A stretch of 37,246 nt of DNA, from the NCBI RefSeq assembly GCF_000316035.1, contig NZ_ANHX01000014.1, positions 1 through 37,246 on the forward strand. The letters run 5' to 3'. A program made the position numbers and the translations under genes. The notes beneath the pieces are model-generated. The model searched no databases. It was not told the DNA's origin and was given only the letters and a program-made list of their open reading frames with translations. How positions within the stretch are numbered: position 1 is the stretch's first letter; every line of letters begins with the position of its first letter. The DNA comes from Paenibacillus sp. PAMC 26794. GTDB taxonomy: Bacteria; Bacillota; Bacilli; Paenibacillales; Paenibacillaceae. This document shows, in pieces, positions 29,246 through 37,246 of the stretch.

Positions 29246-30217
29246 TTATGCTGTTTTCTTGCGGTCCAGCAGGACAGCAATGGCAATGACGATACCTTTT
29301 ACAACCATTTGATAAAATGAGTTTACTTCAAGCAAGTTCAATCCATTATTCAACACGCCGATAATCAGAACACCGATCAGTGTACCAACGATGCGTCCGC
29401 GTCCTCCAGCAAGACTTGTACCACCCAATACAACTGCTGCGATCGCATCCAGCTCGTAGGATGTACCTGCCGTTGGTTGTGCTGAATTCAAACGCGATGT
29501 CAGAATTGCACCTGCCAGAGCAGCGAGCATACCTGTCAGGGAGTAGATCATAATTTTCACGCGATTCACTTTGATACCCGAGATAATGGAAGCTTTCTCA
29601 TTACCACCGATAGCGTACGTTTTGCGACCAAAAGCCGTTTTATGCAAAACAATCCACAGAATCATGAAGGTAATCAGCATCGTAATTGCAGGTACCGGAA
29701 TACCCAGCAGGTAACCGCGGCCGAACAGTTGGAATAACAGGCTATCCCCGAGGCCAGTAATTGGATTACCATTGGTGTACACCAACGTTAATCCTCTGAA
29801 TATCGTCATGGTAGCGAGTGTAGCGATAAACGGAGCCATTTTGCCTTTGGTAATCATCAGTCCGTTCACCATACCCATGACACCACCGAGTGCTACACCG
29901 ATAATGATGGACAAGATCGGATCCAGACCGGACAACATCATATTTGCCACAAAAGCACTGGATAAAGCCAGGATTGAGCCAACCGACAGATCAATTCCAC
30001 CTGTCAGGATAACAAACGTCATACCGAAGGCAATCAGCGCATTAATCGAGACTTGACGCAATAAATTCAAGATATTAAGCGGTTCCAAGAAACTTGGATT
30101 CAACACCGATACGATGAGAATAAGAATGATTAAGCCAAGCAGCGGTCCCAATTTTTGTATCACGTTTGAGAAACGGAAGCCGCTTTTAGCCGTTTTGTTT
30201 TCCTGCATTGTAGTCAT
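29246..30217 (-). CDS. rbsC: Ribose ABC transporter permease
   Basis: Membrane permease of 323 residues with 8-10 hydrophobic helices. Family hallmarks are FVILTGGIDLSVGSILALSS, YAIGGNEKASIISGI and AIAAVVLGGTSLAGGRGRIVGTLIG. It starts directly after rbsA (1 base apart) and is followed by rbsB, as in Bacillus. It forms the ribose channel, driven by RbsA. Confidence 0.95.
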   Translation of the reverse strand: MTTMQENKTAKSGFRFSNVIQKLGPLLGLIILILIVSVLNPSFLEPLNILNLLRQVSINALIAFGMTFVILTGGIDLSVGSILALSSAFVANMMLSGLDPILSIIIGVALGGVMGMVNGLMITKGKMAPFIATLATMTIFRGLTLVYTNGNPITGLGDSLLFQLFGRGYLLGIPVPAITMLITFMILWIVLHKTAFGRKTYAIGGNEKASIISGIKVNRVKIMIYSLTGMLAALAGAILTSRLNSAQPTAGTSYELDAIAAVVLGGTSLAGGRGRIVGTLIGVLIIGVLNNGLNLLEVNSFYQMVVKGIVIAIAVLLDRKKTA

Positions 30218-30218
30218 A

Positions 30219-31700
30219 TCACTGTCCCCCTGTGGCCAATGTCATAATGTGTTCTTGTGTTGCTACTTCCCTTGCAACCTCGCCACTGATGTGTCCCTCA
30301 TGCACAACCACGATCCGGTCGCTCATGCCAAGCACTTCAGGTAGCTCCGACGATACCATGATGATTGCAACGCCGCGGTCTGTCAGTTCATTCATCAATT
30401 CATAGATTTCGCGCTTCGCCCCGACATCCACTCCGCGGGTAGGTTCATCCAGGATAAGCACGCTTGGTCCGATCCCAACCCATTTCGCGATAACCACCTT
30501 CTGCTGGTTACCCCCGGATAGATTCCTTGCCGCCGTCTCAGAGGATTGCGTTTTGATCTGTAGACGTTTTATCAGTGTATCTACGAAGTCTTGTTCTTTT
30601 GAAGTTGAGATGAAACCTTTGCTTGAGAAACTGAACAGATTTGGCAACGCCATATTCTCGCGAATAGAGAAGTCTAATACCAGCCCCTCATCCTTGCGGT
30701 CTTCTGTGATAAACCCGATTCCATGTTTCACTGCATCTGCCGGTTTACGAATGTTCGCTTTTTTGCCGCGGATGAAGATTTCACCGCTATCCAACGTATC
30801 CAAACCAAAGATGGTTCTCATGATCTCTGTTCGTCCAGAACCCATGAGTCCTGAGAAACCGAGTATTTCCCCCGCTCTCACCGTGAAGTTAATATTCTCG
30901 AATAGACCTTTGCTGCTTGCATTCCTTACTTCGAGGACAACTTCACCATAAGAAGGATTCCGGACGGGATAACGCTCGGTAAGTTCACGACCTACCATTT
31001 TCCGCACCACTTCATCAAAGCTTGTCTGCGGAATAGGTTGCGTGTCTACCGTTCTTCCGTCACGCATGATGGTAATCCGGTCACAGATCGTGAATATCTC
31101 CTCCATTCGGTGAGAAATATACACGATGGATACGCCTTCCTTCTTCAGCGAGCTGATTACACCAAACAGCTTCTGGATCTCACGCTCCGTAAGTGCTGCT
31201 GTTGGCTCGTCCATAATGATGACCTTGGCATCTGTCATTAGCGCTTTGGCAATTTCAATCATCTGTTGCTGCCCGACAGAGCACTCTCCCGCAGGACGTT
31301 CCAGTGGTATGTCTACGGAAAGCTTGGCGAACTGTTCTGTGGCAAGCGCTCTCATTTGTCTTGTATTAAGCAACCCGATGGATGATGTCAGTTCCTTACC
31401 AATAAAGAGATTATCCAGCACCGTCATTTCAGGCCATACATTCAGCTCCTGATGGATAAAGGTGATACCCAGTTTCTCTGCATCTTTCGGACTTGCAAAA
31501 TAGTTTTCTTCTCCGTCTATGGTGATGGTTCCCTGATCACGCTGATGAAGACCAATCAGAATATTCATCAGTGTGGATTTGCCGGCTCCATTCTCCCCCA
31601 TCAGGGCATGAACTTCACCATCCTTTAGTTCAAAATCCACTCCGCTCAGCACCTGATTCGTTCCAAACGTTTTATGAATGTCTTGCATCTGAATGTGCAT
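30219..31700 (-). CDS. rbsA: Ribose ABC transporter ATPase, two ABC domains
   Basis: Cytoplasmic ATPase of 493 residues, the standard RbsA length, with two ABC domains. The first has Walker [10 protein letters not shown] and VGQQQM signature; the second has the degenerate GLMGSGRTE loop and signature [10 protein letters not shown], as is usual for this family. The ATG at 31700 is fixed by AAAGGAGG 7 bases upstream; the frame runs on to 31748 but would overlap rbsD. It energises ribose uptake through RbsC. Confidence 0.95.
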   Translation of the reverse strand: MHIQMQDIHKTFGTNQVLSGVDFELKDGEVHALMGENGAGKSTLMNILIGLHQRDQGTITIDGEENYFASPKDAEKLGITFIHQELNVWPEMTVLDNLFIGKELTSSIGLLNTRQMRALATEQFAKLSVDIPLERPAGECSVGQQQMIEIAKALMTDAKVIIMDEPTAALTEREIQKLFGVISSLKKEGVSIVYISHRMEEIFTICDRITIMRDGRTVDTQPIPQTSFDEVVRKMVGRELTERYPVRNPSYGEVVLEVRNASSKGLFENINFTVRAGEILGFSGLMGSGRTEIMRTIFGLDTLDSGEIFIRGKKANIRKPADAVKHGIGFITEDRKDEGLVLDFSIRENMALPNLFSFSSKGFISTSKEQDFVDTLIKRLQIKTQSSETAARNLSGGNQQKVVIAKWVGIGPSVLILDEPTRGVDVGAKREIYELMNELTDRGVAIIMVSSELPEVLGMSDRIVVVHEGHISGEVAREVATQEHIMTLATGGQ

Positions 31701-31714
31701 TACGCAACCTCCTT

Positions 31715-32116
31715 TTAACCGAAATGGACTCCCGATTGTAAAATGCAATTGGCATAGGGTGTGGCTTCACCTGTGCGGATGACCGCCTTCACCTGCCGAG
31801 TTAATGCTTTGAATTGTTCATGGCTGACGGAAGCATCGATTGCTTCTACCCCGAATTTCTCTGTGATGAATTGCATGGCTACGGGATTGCCTTCGCAAAT
31901 CTCTTCAGCCACAATGACTTTCTCAATGACCATATCTTCAGCGATCGCTTCCACCACTTCGCGAAAGCTTGGTGTTCCCAGTTTAAGGGCCAGATCGATT
32001 TTGAGTACCCCGTCCGGTACCGGCAGACCTGCATCCGCAATCGCAATCATGTCCGTATGGCCCAGATCCGACAAAATCTTGGAAATGTGACTATTCAACA
32101 TGCCATTTCTTTTCAT
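31715..32116 (-). CDS. rbsD: D-ribose pyranase
   Basis: Cytoplasmic enzyme of 133 residues that interconverts the beta-pyranose and beta-furanose forms of ribose, giving RbsK its substrate. The catalytic His20 in LSDLGHTD and the segment [11 protein letters not shown] match RbsD, as does the C-terminal [13 protein letters not shown]. Its start codon shares one base with the rbsK stop (TAATG), so translation is coupled. Confidence 0.95.
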   Translation of the reverse strand: MKRNGMLNSHISKILSDLGHTDMIAIADAGLPVPDGVLKIDLALKLGTPSFREVVEAIAEDMVIEKVIVAEEICEGNPVAMQFITEKFGVEAIDASVSHEQFKALTRQVKAVIRTGEATPYANCILQSGVHFG

Positions 32117-32994
32117 TACAAGCTCTCCTCTACTTCATCACGCGTCGGCATGCCGCCCTGCGCTCCGAACTTGGTGACGGACAACGATGCAGCCCGATTG
32201 GCGAAGCGTATACTCTCTTGCAACGCTTTTCCTTCAGCCAAAGCAACTGCAAATGCGGCGTTGAACGTATCCCCTGCCCCAGTAGTATCGACAGCCTCAA
32301 CTTTATAAGTTGGGACTAGAATTTCCTCAGTGCCATCAAAGTAACGTACACCTTTACTGCCCTCCGTGATGAACAATTTGTTAGGATACTGACGTAATGC
32401 CTGTGCCGGACTCATGCCCTGAAACAAAATCTCAGCTTCATGCTCGTTCGGTGTGATATATGCGGCATTGTCGATCACTTCTTGCGGCAATGTTCTCGCC
32501 GGTGCGGGATTAAGCAGCAGCGGTGTTCCGAATTCTGCACACAATGCACTCACATGCACAACCGTTTCCTCCGGAATTTCCTGCTGAATTAATACGATAT
32601 CTGCATCGCGGATCACTTCAGCTGCTTCATCGACATATGCAGGAGTGACTTCCCGATTCGCCGCTTCAACCACTACGATACTATTATCACCTTCTGCCAG
32701 AATGATATGAGCCGTACCACTTTCTAAATGTGTAACCGGTTTCACATTTTGCGTATTTACAGCATTTGCTTTAAAGTTCTCTACAATATCTTTGCCAAAA
32801 GCATCGTCGCCTACCCGACCGATCATCGCAACCTCGGCACCCAGTCGTGCAGCGGCAACAGCCTGATTGGCTCCTTTGCCACCAGGAACCGTTTTGAAGC
32901 TATCGCCAAGAACGGTTTCACCCGCCCCCGGCCGTCTTGACGAAGTAACAACCAGATCCATTGAACTGCTTCCAATTACACATATTTTAGCCAT
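32116..32994 (-). CDS. rbsK: Ribokinase
   Basis: PfkB-family kinase of 292 residues that phosphorylates ribose to ribose 5-phosphate. The N-terminal [18 protein letters not shown] sugar-binding signature and the C-terminal [14 protein letters not shown] signature with the catalytic Asp are both present. The start overlaps the end of rbsR by 8 bases and the stop overlaps rbsD. Confidence 0.95.
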   Translation of the reverse strand: MAKICVIGSSSMDLVVTSSRRPGAGETVLGDSFKTVPGGKGANQAVAAARLGAEVAMIGRVGDDAFGKDIVENFKANAVNTQNVKPVTHLESGTAHIILAEGDNSIVVVEAANREVTPAYVDEAAEVIRDADIVLIQQEIPEETVVHVSALCAEFGTPLLLNPAPARTLPQEVIDNAAYITPNEHEAEILFQGMSPAQALRQYPNKLFITEGSKGVRYFDGTEEILVPTYKVEAVDTTGAGDTFNAAFAVALAEGKALQESIRFANRAASLSVTKFGAQGGMPTRDEVEESL

Positions 32995-33976
32995 CTGATC
33001 TCACCTTTCTCGTAGTGCCCCGTTCGATGAAACTCACGGGCAACTGTATGTTTTTATTCTCTATTGCAGCTTGTTCCACAAGCTGGATAAGTAATCCCGC
33101 CGCTTCTCTTCCCATCTCGTATGCTGGCTGACGGATGGTGGACAATGCCGGCGATAACAGGCTGCTCATCGGAATATCATCGAAACCAATCACTTGTACG
33201 TCATCAGGAACCTTTCTCCCGATTCGTGATGCCTCATGCAGTACTGCCATGGCTGCGATGTCATTGCTGGCAATGACCCCGTCTGTGTCCGCATACTTTT
33301 TGAATAATTCTTCAGCCCATACACCTGCCTCATTAATCGAAAATGAGGTCGTCTGGATTACTTGGTAGTCTAACCCAGCATCACGGATGATTTCAATCGC
33401 CCCTTCAAAACGATCCTGAGCGGGTCTGATCTGTGACGGTCCCTGCATAACTGTGATCCGGCGACTGCCGCGTTTGATAATCTCCCTTGCCGCTAGTCTT
33501 CCACCTTCCCTGCCGTCCGCATACACGGATGGACGATCCAGTGATGTTCTATCCAGAAACACAACGGGAATCTTCAGGTTTTCATATATTGAAGAATGAG
33601 GGTAGTTCGTTGAAGAGATCACACCAACCACGTTGTTCTGGATAAACGTCTGGATGTAATCCTGCTCCTTCCGTTCATCCTCATCACTATTTCCAAATAT
33701 CAGTCTGTAATCCTGTTCCTGCATCCGGTCCTCTACACCGCGGGCCAACTGTGGGAAGTAAGGGTTGGTAATATCCGGCAACAACAGGCCAATCAGTTTA
33801 GACTTGCGTTTATATAATGAGCGGGCCACTTCATTCGGTGAAAAGTTAAGCGCCTTCACAGCATCTTCCACTTTCTTACGTGTGTCAGCATGAACATAAC
33901 CTCTATCATTAATGACTCTGGATACGGTGGCAACAGATACGCCAGCCAGTTGAGCTACGTCTTTAATTGTTGTCAT
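32987..33976 (-). CDS. rbsR: LacI family ribose operon repressor
   Basis: Repressor of 329 residues. The N-terminal LacI HTH (TTIKDVAQLAGVSVATVSRVIND) and hinge helix (NEVARSLYKRKS) precede a ribose-binding-like effector domain. It is the first gene of the operon, as in Bacillus, and so controls its own expression. A palindromic operator with the central CG typical of LacI proteins lies 19 bases before the start. GGAG lies at good spacing to the ATG at 33976. Confidence 0.93.
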   Translation of the reverse strand: MTTIKDVAQLAGVSVATVSRVINDRGYVHADTRKKVEDAVKALNFSPNEVARSLYKRKSKLIGLLLPDITNPYFPQLARGVEDRMQEQDYRLIFGNSDEDERKEQDYIQTFIQNNVVGVISSTNYPHSSIYENLKIPVVFLDRTSLDRPSVYADGREGGRLAAREIIKRGSRRITVMQGPSQIRPAQDRFEGAIEIIRDAGLDYQVIQTTSFSINEAGVWAEELFKKYADTDGVIASNDIAAMAVLHEASRIGRKVPDDVQVIGFDDIPMSSLLSPALSTIRQPAYEMGREAAGLLIQLVEQAAIENKNIQLPVSFIERGTTRKVRSDG

Positions 33977-33994
33977 AAGTTGCTCTCCTCTATG

Positions 33995-34008
33995 TGTAAC
34001 CGGTTACA
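33995..34008. promoter_or_regulatory. RbsR operator
   Basis: Perfect 14-bp palindrome TGTAACCGGTTACA with the central CG step of LacI-family operators, located 19 to 32 bases before rbsR and just downstream of its promoter. Binding would block initiation or elongation. Confidence 0.78.
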
Positions 34009-34038
34009 GACATTAAATTATCATATTATTTTTAATTT

Positions 34039-34053
34039 GACAAGCGTTTTCAT
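34039..34053 (-). promoter_or_regulatory. Candidate cre site and -35 region of the ribose operon promoter
   Basis: On the minus strand ATGAAAACGCTTGTC matches the left half and centre of the cre consensus but deviates at the right end. It overlaps TTGTCA, a plausible -35 box with an AT-rich -10 region (GATAAT or TAATTT) 15-17 bases further on. CcpA control of rbs is known in Bacillus; here the match is moderate. Confidence 0.5.
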
Positions 34054-34196
34054 TCTGGAAATTTTTCAAGTGGTGTACATGCAGTGATCGTAATGTGTTC
34101 AAACCAACTATATTTAGCGGCCCCATGCCAGTCTTGTACACCATCATGAGTCACAATAACATCGCCGGGTTTGAGGAATTGAGCAGGCTTCCTTCT
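34050..34196 (-). pseudogene. Truncated remnant of a cupin-domain gene
   Basis: The minus strand carries 48 codons between stops, without a start codon, that encode a clear cupin barrel segment: PAQFLKPGDVIV, then HDGVQDWHGA with metal-ligand type His, then YSWFEHITIT, and a stop after EKFPE. This pattern matches the C-terminal half of small cupins fused to or associated with carboxymuconolactone decarboxylase-like proteins. The N-terminal half is missing and a stop precedes it. The final stop lies in the cre-like site of the rbs promoter. Confidence 0.75.
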
Positions 34197-34328
34197 TTAT
34201 AAACTTACCACCTGAGGAGCGGTTTATTAATTATCATTACAAAGATTAGCGATATGTGATATGGTCAGTGAGGATATTAATAGATTCATACATACATATG
34301 TGCATGAAATGTGAGGAGAAGATCGAAA

Positions 34329-35297
34329 GTGATAGAGAGAAATACCCTTGAGAAACCGAGTAAATTTAGTGATCCCATTTTTGTCATGCTCGTGGCAAGC
34401 CTGTGTTGCTTGTTATGGGGAAGTGCGTACCCATCCATCAAACTTGGATATATCGCGTTTAACATTCTGCCGGAAGATATTGCTTCCAAGTATGTATTTG
34501 CTGGATACCGGTTTACACTGGCGGGTATGCTGCTCTTGCTCCTGTCTCGTATCGTTAGAAAACAGAAGCTCCAATTAACCAAGCCTCAGTGGACAGGCCT
34601 CATCATGTTAGGTATATTGCAAACCGGTTTGCAATATATGTTTTTCTACGTTGGCGTAGCCAATACGACGGGTGTCAAAGGCTCCATTATGAACGCTACT
34701 ACAACCTTTTTCAGTGTTGTTCTGGCCCATTTCATCTATAAAAACGACAAATTAAGCAGAAATAAAATCGTTGGTTGCTTGCTTGGATTCGTTGGTGTAA
34801 TCATCGTAAACTTCCATACGGATCTGCTTGCTTTTTCCTTTTCATTCACAGGCGAAGGCTTCGTTATTATAGCGGCACTTGTTTTTTCCGTTACGGCCCT
34901 TTACGCAAAACGTCTCACCGCTACGATCGATGTTCTGATCATAACAGGTGTTAGCTTATTCGTCGGGGGACTGGTACTTACAATGTTAGGTCTATCACTT
35001 GGCGGTCGGGTCACCCATTTCACCTTGGAATCCACCAGTAACTTAATCTACCTGGCTTTGCTGTCATCCGTCGCATTTTGTCTATGGAATATGCTTCTCA
35101 AGTACAACAAGGTCGGAAGAGTGTCTGTCTATAACTTCCTAATCCCTGTATTTGGAGCTTTATTATCAGCGTTATTTCTGGGGGAAACGATCTTGGAACT
35201 GAAAAATCTGATCGCATTACTGTTCGTGTCAGTCGGCATTTATTTAGTCAATCGTGTACGTTCTGTGCAAAGCTCTAATAACACTCCAATGAAATAG
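34329..35297 (+). CDS. DMT superfamily transporter, EamA family
   Basis: Integral membrane protein of about 322 residues with ten hydrophobic helices in two EamA repeats (about 15-150 and 165-310). Helix motifs such as LLWGSAYPSIKLGY, GLQYMFFYVGVANTTGVKGS and SVAFCLWNMLLKYNKVGRVSVYNFLIPVFGALLSALFLGE are typical of drug/metabolite exporters. The GTG at 34329 is preferred because GAGGAG lies about 10 bases upstream; a GTG at 34311 overlaps it. It is monocistronic with a strong terminator. The substrate is unknown. Confidence 0.9.
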   Translation: MIERNTLEKPSKFSDPIFVMLVASLCCLLWGSAYPSIKLGYIAFNILPEDIASKYVFAGYRFTLAGMLLLLLSRIVRKQKLQLTKPQWTGLIMLGILQTGLQYMFFYVGVANTTGVKGSIMNATTTFFSVVLAHFIYKNDKLSRNKIVGCLLGFVGVIIVNFHTDLLAFSFSFTGEGFVIIAALVFSVTALYAKRLTATIDVLIITGVSLFVGGLVLTMLGLSLGGRVTHFTLESTSNLIYLALLSSVAFCLWNMLLKYNKVGRVSVYNFLIPVFGALLSALFLGETILELKNLIALLFVSVGIYLVNRVRSVQSSNNTPMK

Positions 35298-35323
35298 ACT
35301 ACGCGTCCACTTCCATGGATAAC

Positions 35324-35353
35324 AAAAAAAGCCGCTAATCAGCGGCTTTTTTT
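35324..35353. terminator. Bidirectional terminator
   Basis: Perfect stem AAAAAAAGCCGCT / AGCGGCTTTTTTT with a 4-base loop AATC, between the convergent EamA gene (plus) and the secreted protein gene (minus). Confidence 0.9.
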
Positions 35354-35397
35354 GTAAGTACGTATATGAATACGTTCAGTTTTCGCTATGTCATACC

Positions 35398-36540
35398 TTA
35401 ATATATATTCGTAAAGTCAATTAAGTCTTCTTCTTCCAAATAATTAAAAACTATAGTGTGCTTACCCAGCTCATATTCCATCTCATAACCACCCACAACT
35501 TCATTATAATATTCCGAGGTGGGTTTTCCCATCCATCGTTTCACATTCCATGGTGAGAGATACTGCTTTTCATTGTACAGCTGGATAACCGCAATACGTG
35601 ATTTATTGGTAAGCTCGTGCATGTATGAATCAAACCCGACGCCGAATTTAGAATAATAATAGTATGCTCCCCATTCCCCGTTTGAACGAGAATTGGGTTT
35701 CCCCAGCTTTTTTTGCATTGCTTGAAGCGTCATACCAATCTTGATGTCCGTCCGGCCTGGCAACACACCCTTTAAAGCGGCTTCCTTCAGGCTTTTCAGG
35801 TAAGCGCGATCGCCAACACCCGAGTTCGGCCAAGCTTTTGAACGAAGGTTACGCGTATCTTCCAACCGTAATTCCAATTTGTTCACATTCAGCTTAAACG
35901 TATCAACTCCATAGACGAATTGAAGATTGTTGTAATTTTTGAACTGTACTCGGGCACCTGAAAGAGTACGGATTCCATCATCTCTGCTTGCAGAGTAGGA
36001 ATCGTCGATTTTTTTACCCTTATTATCGACATATGTTACACGGCGCAATTCCCCGGAACGAACAATATAGGTTTTCACCTCATTAAAATTAGAAGTTCCC
36101 CAATCAGTGATCATCAGCATGTCTGGTGTACCAGCCTCTTTGCTTTTCACAACAAAGTTCCAGGTTTGAGGCAAAATAATCGTATTCAGATCCAGTTTTG
36201 CTGCTTGGACTGTTCCGTATGCTGCGCCTTTTTTCAGCAAGGCTGCACGATACGTTCCTGAATAACTCTTGTCGCCTTTTTTATTGTTGGTCCAACCATT
36301 TTCTTCGGTCAGCGTGCTCTTCTGTTCATTATAAGCAAAAATATAAACAGTGTAAGCCGTTTGCTTGGCATCACGAAGCGTAAATGAAAGTCGGCTCATG
36401 CTTTCGAGCTGTTTGGCGGAGATTTGCTCTCCTTTGGCAGCGGCATTGGGTGGTAGCAGAAGCAATGCGCTCAGAACATAGCCGATTAAGGTAAGTAAGG
36501 CCAGAGAAGCCCATTTTGCGTTGTGTTTAGGGTGTATCAT
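35398..36540 (-). CDS. Secreted protein of unknown function, possible DUF4309-like C terminus
   Basis: Protein of 380 residues with a signal peptide (hydrophobic segment about 12-34, Ala-rich cleavage region PNAAAKG). The middle part is beta-rich with many Tyr and Lys. The C-terminal third contains KGVLPGRTDIKIGMTLQ, then KLGKPNSRSNGEWGAYYYY, then WMGKPTSEYYNEVVGGYEM, two GKP units that recall the DUF4309/YjgB type of Bacillus secreted proteins; this is an impression, not a proven match. No catalytic motif is seen. GGAGAG precedes the ATG at 36540. It appears monocistronic with a shared terminator downstream. Confidence 0.8.
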   Translation of the reverse strand: MIHPKHNAKWASLALLTLIGYVLSALLLLPPNAAAKGEQISAKQLESMSRLSFTLRDAKQTAYTVYIFAYNEQKSTLTEENGWTNNKKGDKSYSGTYRAALLKKGAAYGTVQAAKLDLNTIILPQTWNFVVKSKEAGTPDMLMITDWGTSNFNEVKTYIVRSGELRRVTYVDNKGKKIDDSYSASRDDGIRTLSGARVQFKNYNNLQFVYGVDTFKLNVNKLELRLEDTRNLRSKAWPNSGVGDRAYLKSLKEAALKGVLPGRTDIKIGMTLQAMQKKLGKPNSRSNGEWGAYYYYSKFGVGFDSYMHELTNKSRIAVIQLYNEKQYLSPWNVKRWMGKPTSEYYNEVVGGYEMEYELGKHTIVFNYLEEEDLIDFTNIY

Positions 36541-36631
36541 CGATGACTCTCCTTTGAGTAAAAAAATAAAATCTAACAGCTCTTTTCTAATTTTAAATCG
36601 TGCACAATCTCAACATTCAAACAGTTACTTG

Positions 36632-36682
36632 CTAGCGTGTAATCTTGATCAAACTATGTAATGAATATAGGTTCATGTTCAA
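36632..36682 (-). CDS. Possible leader peptide upstream of the secreted protein gene
   Basis: A perfect AGGAGG (36692-36697, minus) stands 9 bases before a TTG that opens 16 codons reading MNMNLYSLHSLIKITR and a stop. It is in the 5' region of the 36540 gene, about 90 bases upstream. No other gene is visible in the 244-base gap. It could be a leader peptide or chance; the strong ribosome binding site is the only argument. Confidence 0.25.
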   Translation of the reverse strand: MNMNLYSLHSLIKITR

Positions 36683-36784
36683 TAAGCATATCCTCCTACT
36701 AGTACTATTTTCCTAAGAATGATAACATACCCTTTCTAATAAAGAAATAACAATCTAATTAATAGATTTCGACTCATATAACAT

Positions 36785-36807
36785 AAAAAAGCCGCTATTT
36801 AGCGGCT
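36785..36807 (-). terminator. Terminator of the edge serine hydrolase gene
   Basis: Minus-strand hairpin GAGCCGCTA-AA-TAGCGGCTTTTTT, 28 bases after the stop codon of the partial gene. Confidence 0.85.
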
Positions 36808-36835
36808 CTTCAAGTAACTTCGAATACGATATGAT

Positions 36836-37246
36836 TTATAGACAGGAGTAAACCACATTACGTAAGCGTCGTTGAACGTACGGCTCCTGGCTATTCAGCA
36901 GGTGCTGTGCATACATAACTGTAAGCTCTGAATCCGGATCAATAATAGCCATACAACCAGCAGCGCCGCTCCATCCAAATTCGCCAATTGGACTCAGTGA
37001 GCCGCTTCCTGCTTTGGAGATATGTGTGCGAACACCCAGTCCATAGCCGTATCCATACATATGATCCCAGGAATAATCAGCACGAGTCATCTCGTTCAGG
37101 TGGTCCGTTCGCATCAGTTCCACTGAAGCCTGTGACAGAATGCGCACGCCTTCGGGACTCGTACCATGCCCAGTAAGCGCGTTCAGAAAACGTGCATAAT
37201 CGCTAACGGTTGATAGCAACCCTGCACCGCCGCTTTCCAGCTCCGT
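36836..37246 (-). CDS. Serine hydrolase of beta-lactamase class C family, C-terminal part only
   Basis: Only the last 136 codons lie in the window; the gene continues past the right edge. The frame is open to the last base and reads ESGGAGLLSTVSDYARFLNAL, the conserved region that follows the active site in class C beta-lactamase-like hydrolases. The block YGYGLGVRTHISKAGSGS and FGWSGAAGCMAIIDP, corresponding to the third active-site motif region (HxG replaced by WSG), also fit this family. It is not a close copy of the 20150-22255 gene. The S-x-x-K motif lies outside the window, so activity cannot be judged. Confidence 0.85.
   Translation of the reverse strand, partial: TELESGGAGLLSTVSDYARFLNALTGHGTSPEGVRILSQASVELMRTDHLNEMTRADYSWDHMYGYGYGLGVRTHISKAGSGSLSPIGEFGWSGAAGCMAIIDPDSELTVMYAQHLLNSQEPYVQRRLRNVVYSCL

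Noticed and set aside
31814..32308. A 164-codon open frame on the plus strand opposite rbsD and rbsK
   Set aside because: It is antisense to two clearly recognised enzymes and has no family features.

Overview
The window looks like chromosomal DNA of a low-to-moderate GC Bacillales bacterium, most likely Paenibacillus. The evidence is the YesM/YesN-type two-component pair beside an LplA-like solute-binding protein, family 43 and 27 glycosidases with their own AraC regulators, an rbsRKDACB ribose operon in Bacillus order, strong AGGAGG-type ribosome binding sites, and catabolite-response-element (cre) and LacI operators of Gram-positive type. This genus assignment is inference from gene content. 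No rRNA, tRNA, CRISPR array, insertion sequence or prophage was seen.

Layout. 1-5.3 kb (minus strand): solute-binding protein, sensor kinase and response regulator in one operon. 5.3-9.4 kb: two GH43 hemicellulases without signal peptides, divergent from an AraC regulator, with a cre-like site between them. 9.5-11.2 kb: a second orphan lipoprotein solute-binding protein. 11.4-12.3 kb: a barnase-type ribonuclease with a lipobox, followed 14 bp later by its barstar inhibitor. 12.4-14.0 kb: a membrane-anchored alpha/beta hydrolase divergent from a TetR regulator, with a perfect 26-bp palindrome inside the hydrolase promoter. 14.0-16.3 kb: an AraC regulator broken by a one-base frameshift and a GH27 alpha-galactosidase-like enzyme. 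16.3-17.6 kb: a GNAT acetyltransferase and two small unknown proteins, one built of two repeats. 17.6-19.9 kb: a two-gene amino-acid ABC importer with fused binding protein and permease. 20.1-22.3 kb: a secreted serine hydrolase of the beta-lactamase class C fold.

22.5-28.1 kb has a vitamin B6 theme: a MocR regulator (PLP-binding) and an NAD(P)-binding protein on plus, converging on a yggS-benE-glyA operon on minus (PLP homeostasis protein, BenE-family transporter, PLP-dependent SHMT). Two adjacent palindromes lie at the probable activator position upstream of yggS. 28.2-34.05 kb is the ribose operon rbsRKDACB with an RbsR-like operator and a cre-like site. Behind its promoter lies a decayed fragment of a cupin gene. 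34.3-35.3 kb holds a DMT/EamA transporter, 35.4-36.5 kb a secreted protein of unknown function, and the window ends inside a second serine hydrolase.

Working together: much of the window serves plant-polysaccharide and sugar use (arabinoxylan, alpha-galactosides, ribose) with intracellular glycosidases, but no permease for the two oligosaccharide-type binding proteins is present. The most unusual items are the lipobox-bearing barnase/barstar pair, the PLP-themed cluster with its palindromes, the frameshifted AraC gene and the cupin remnant.
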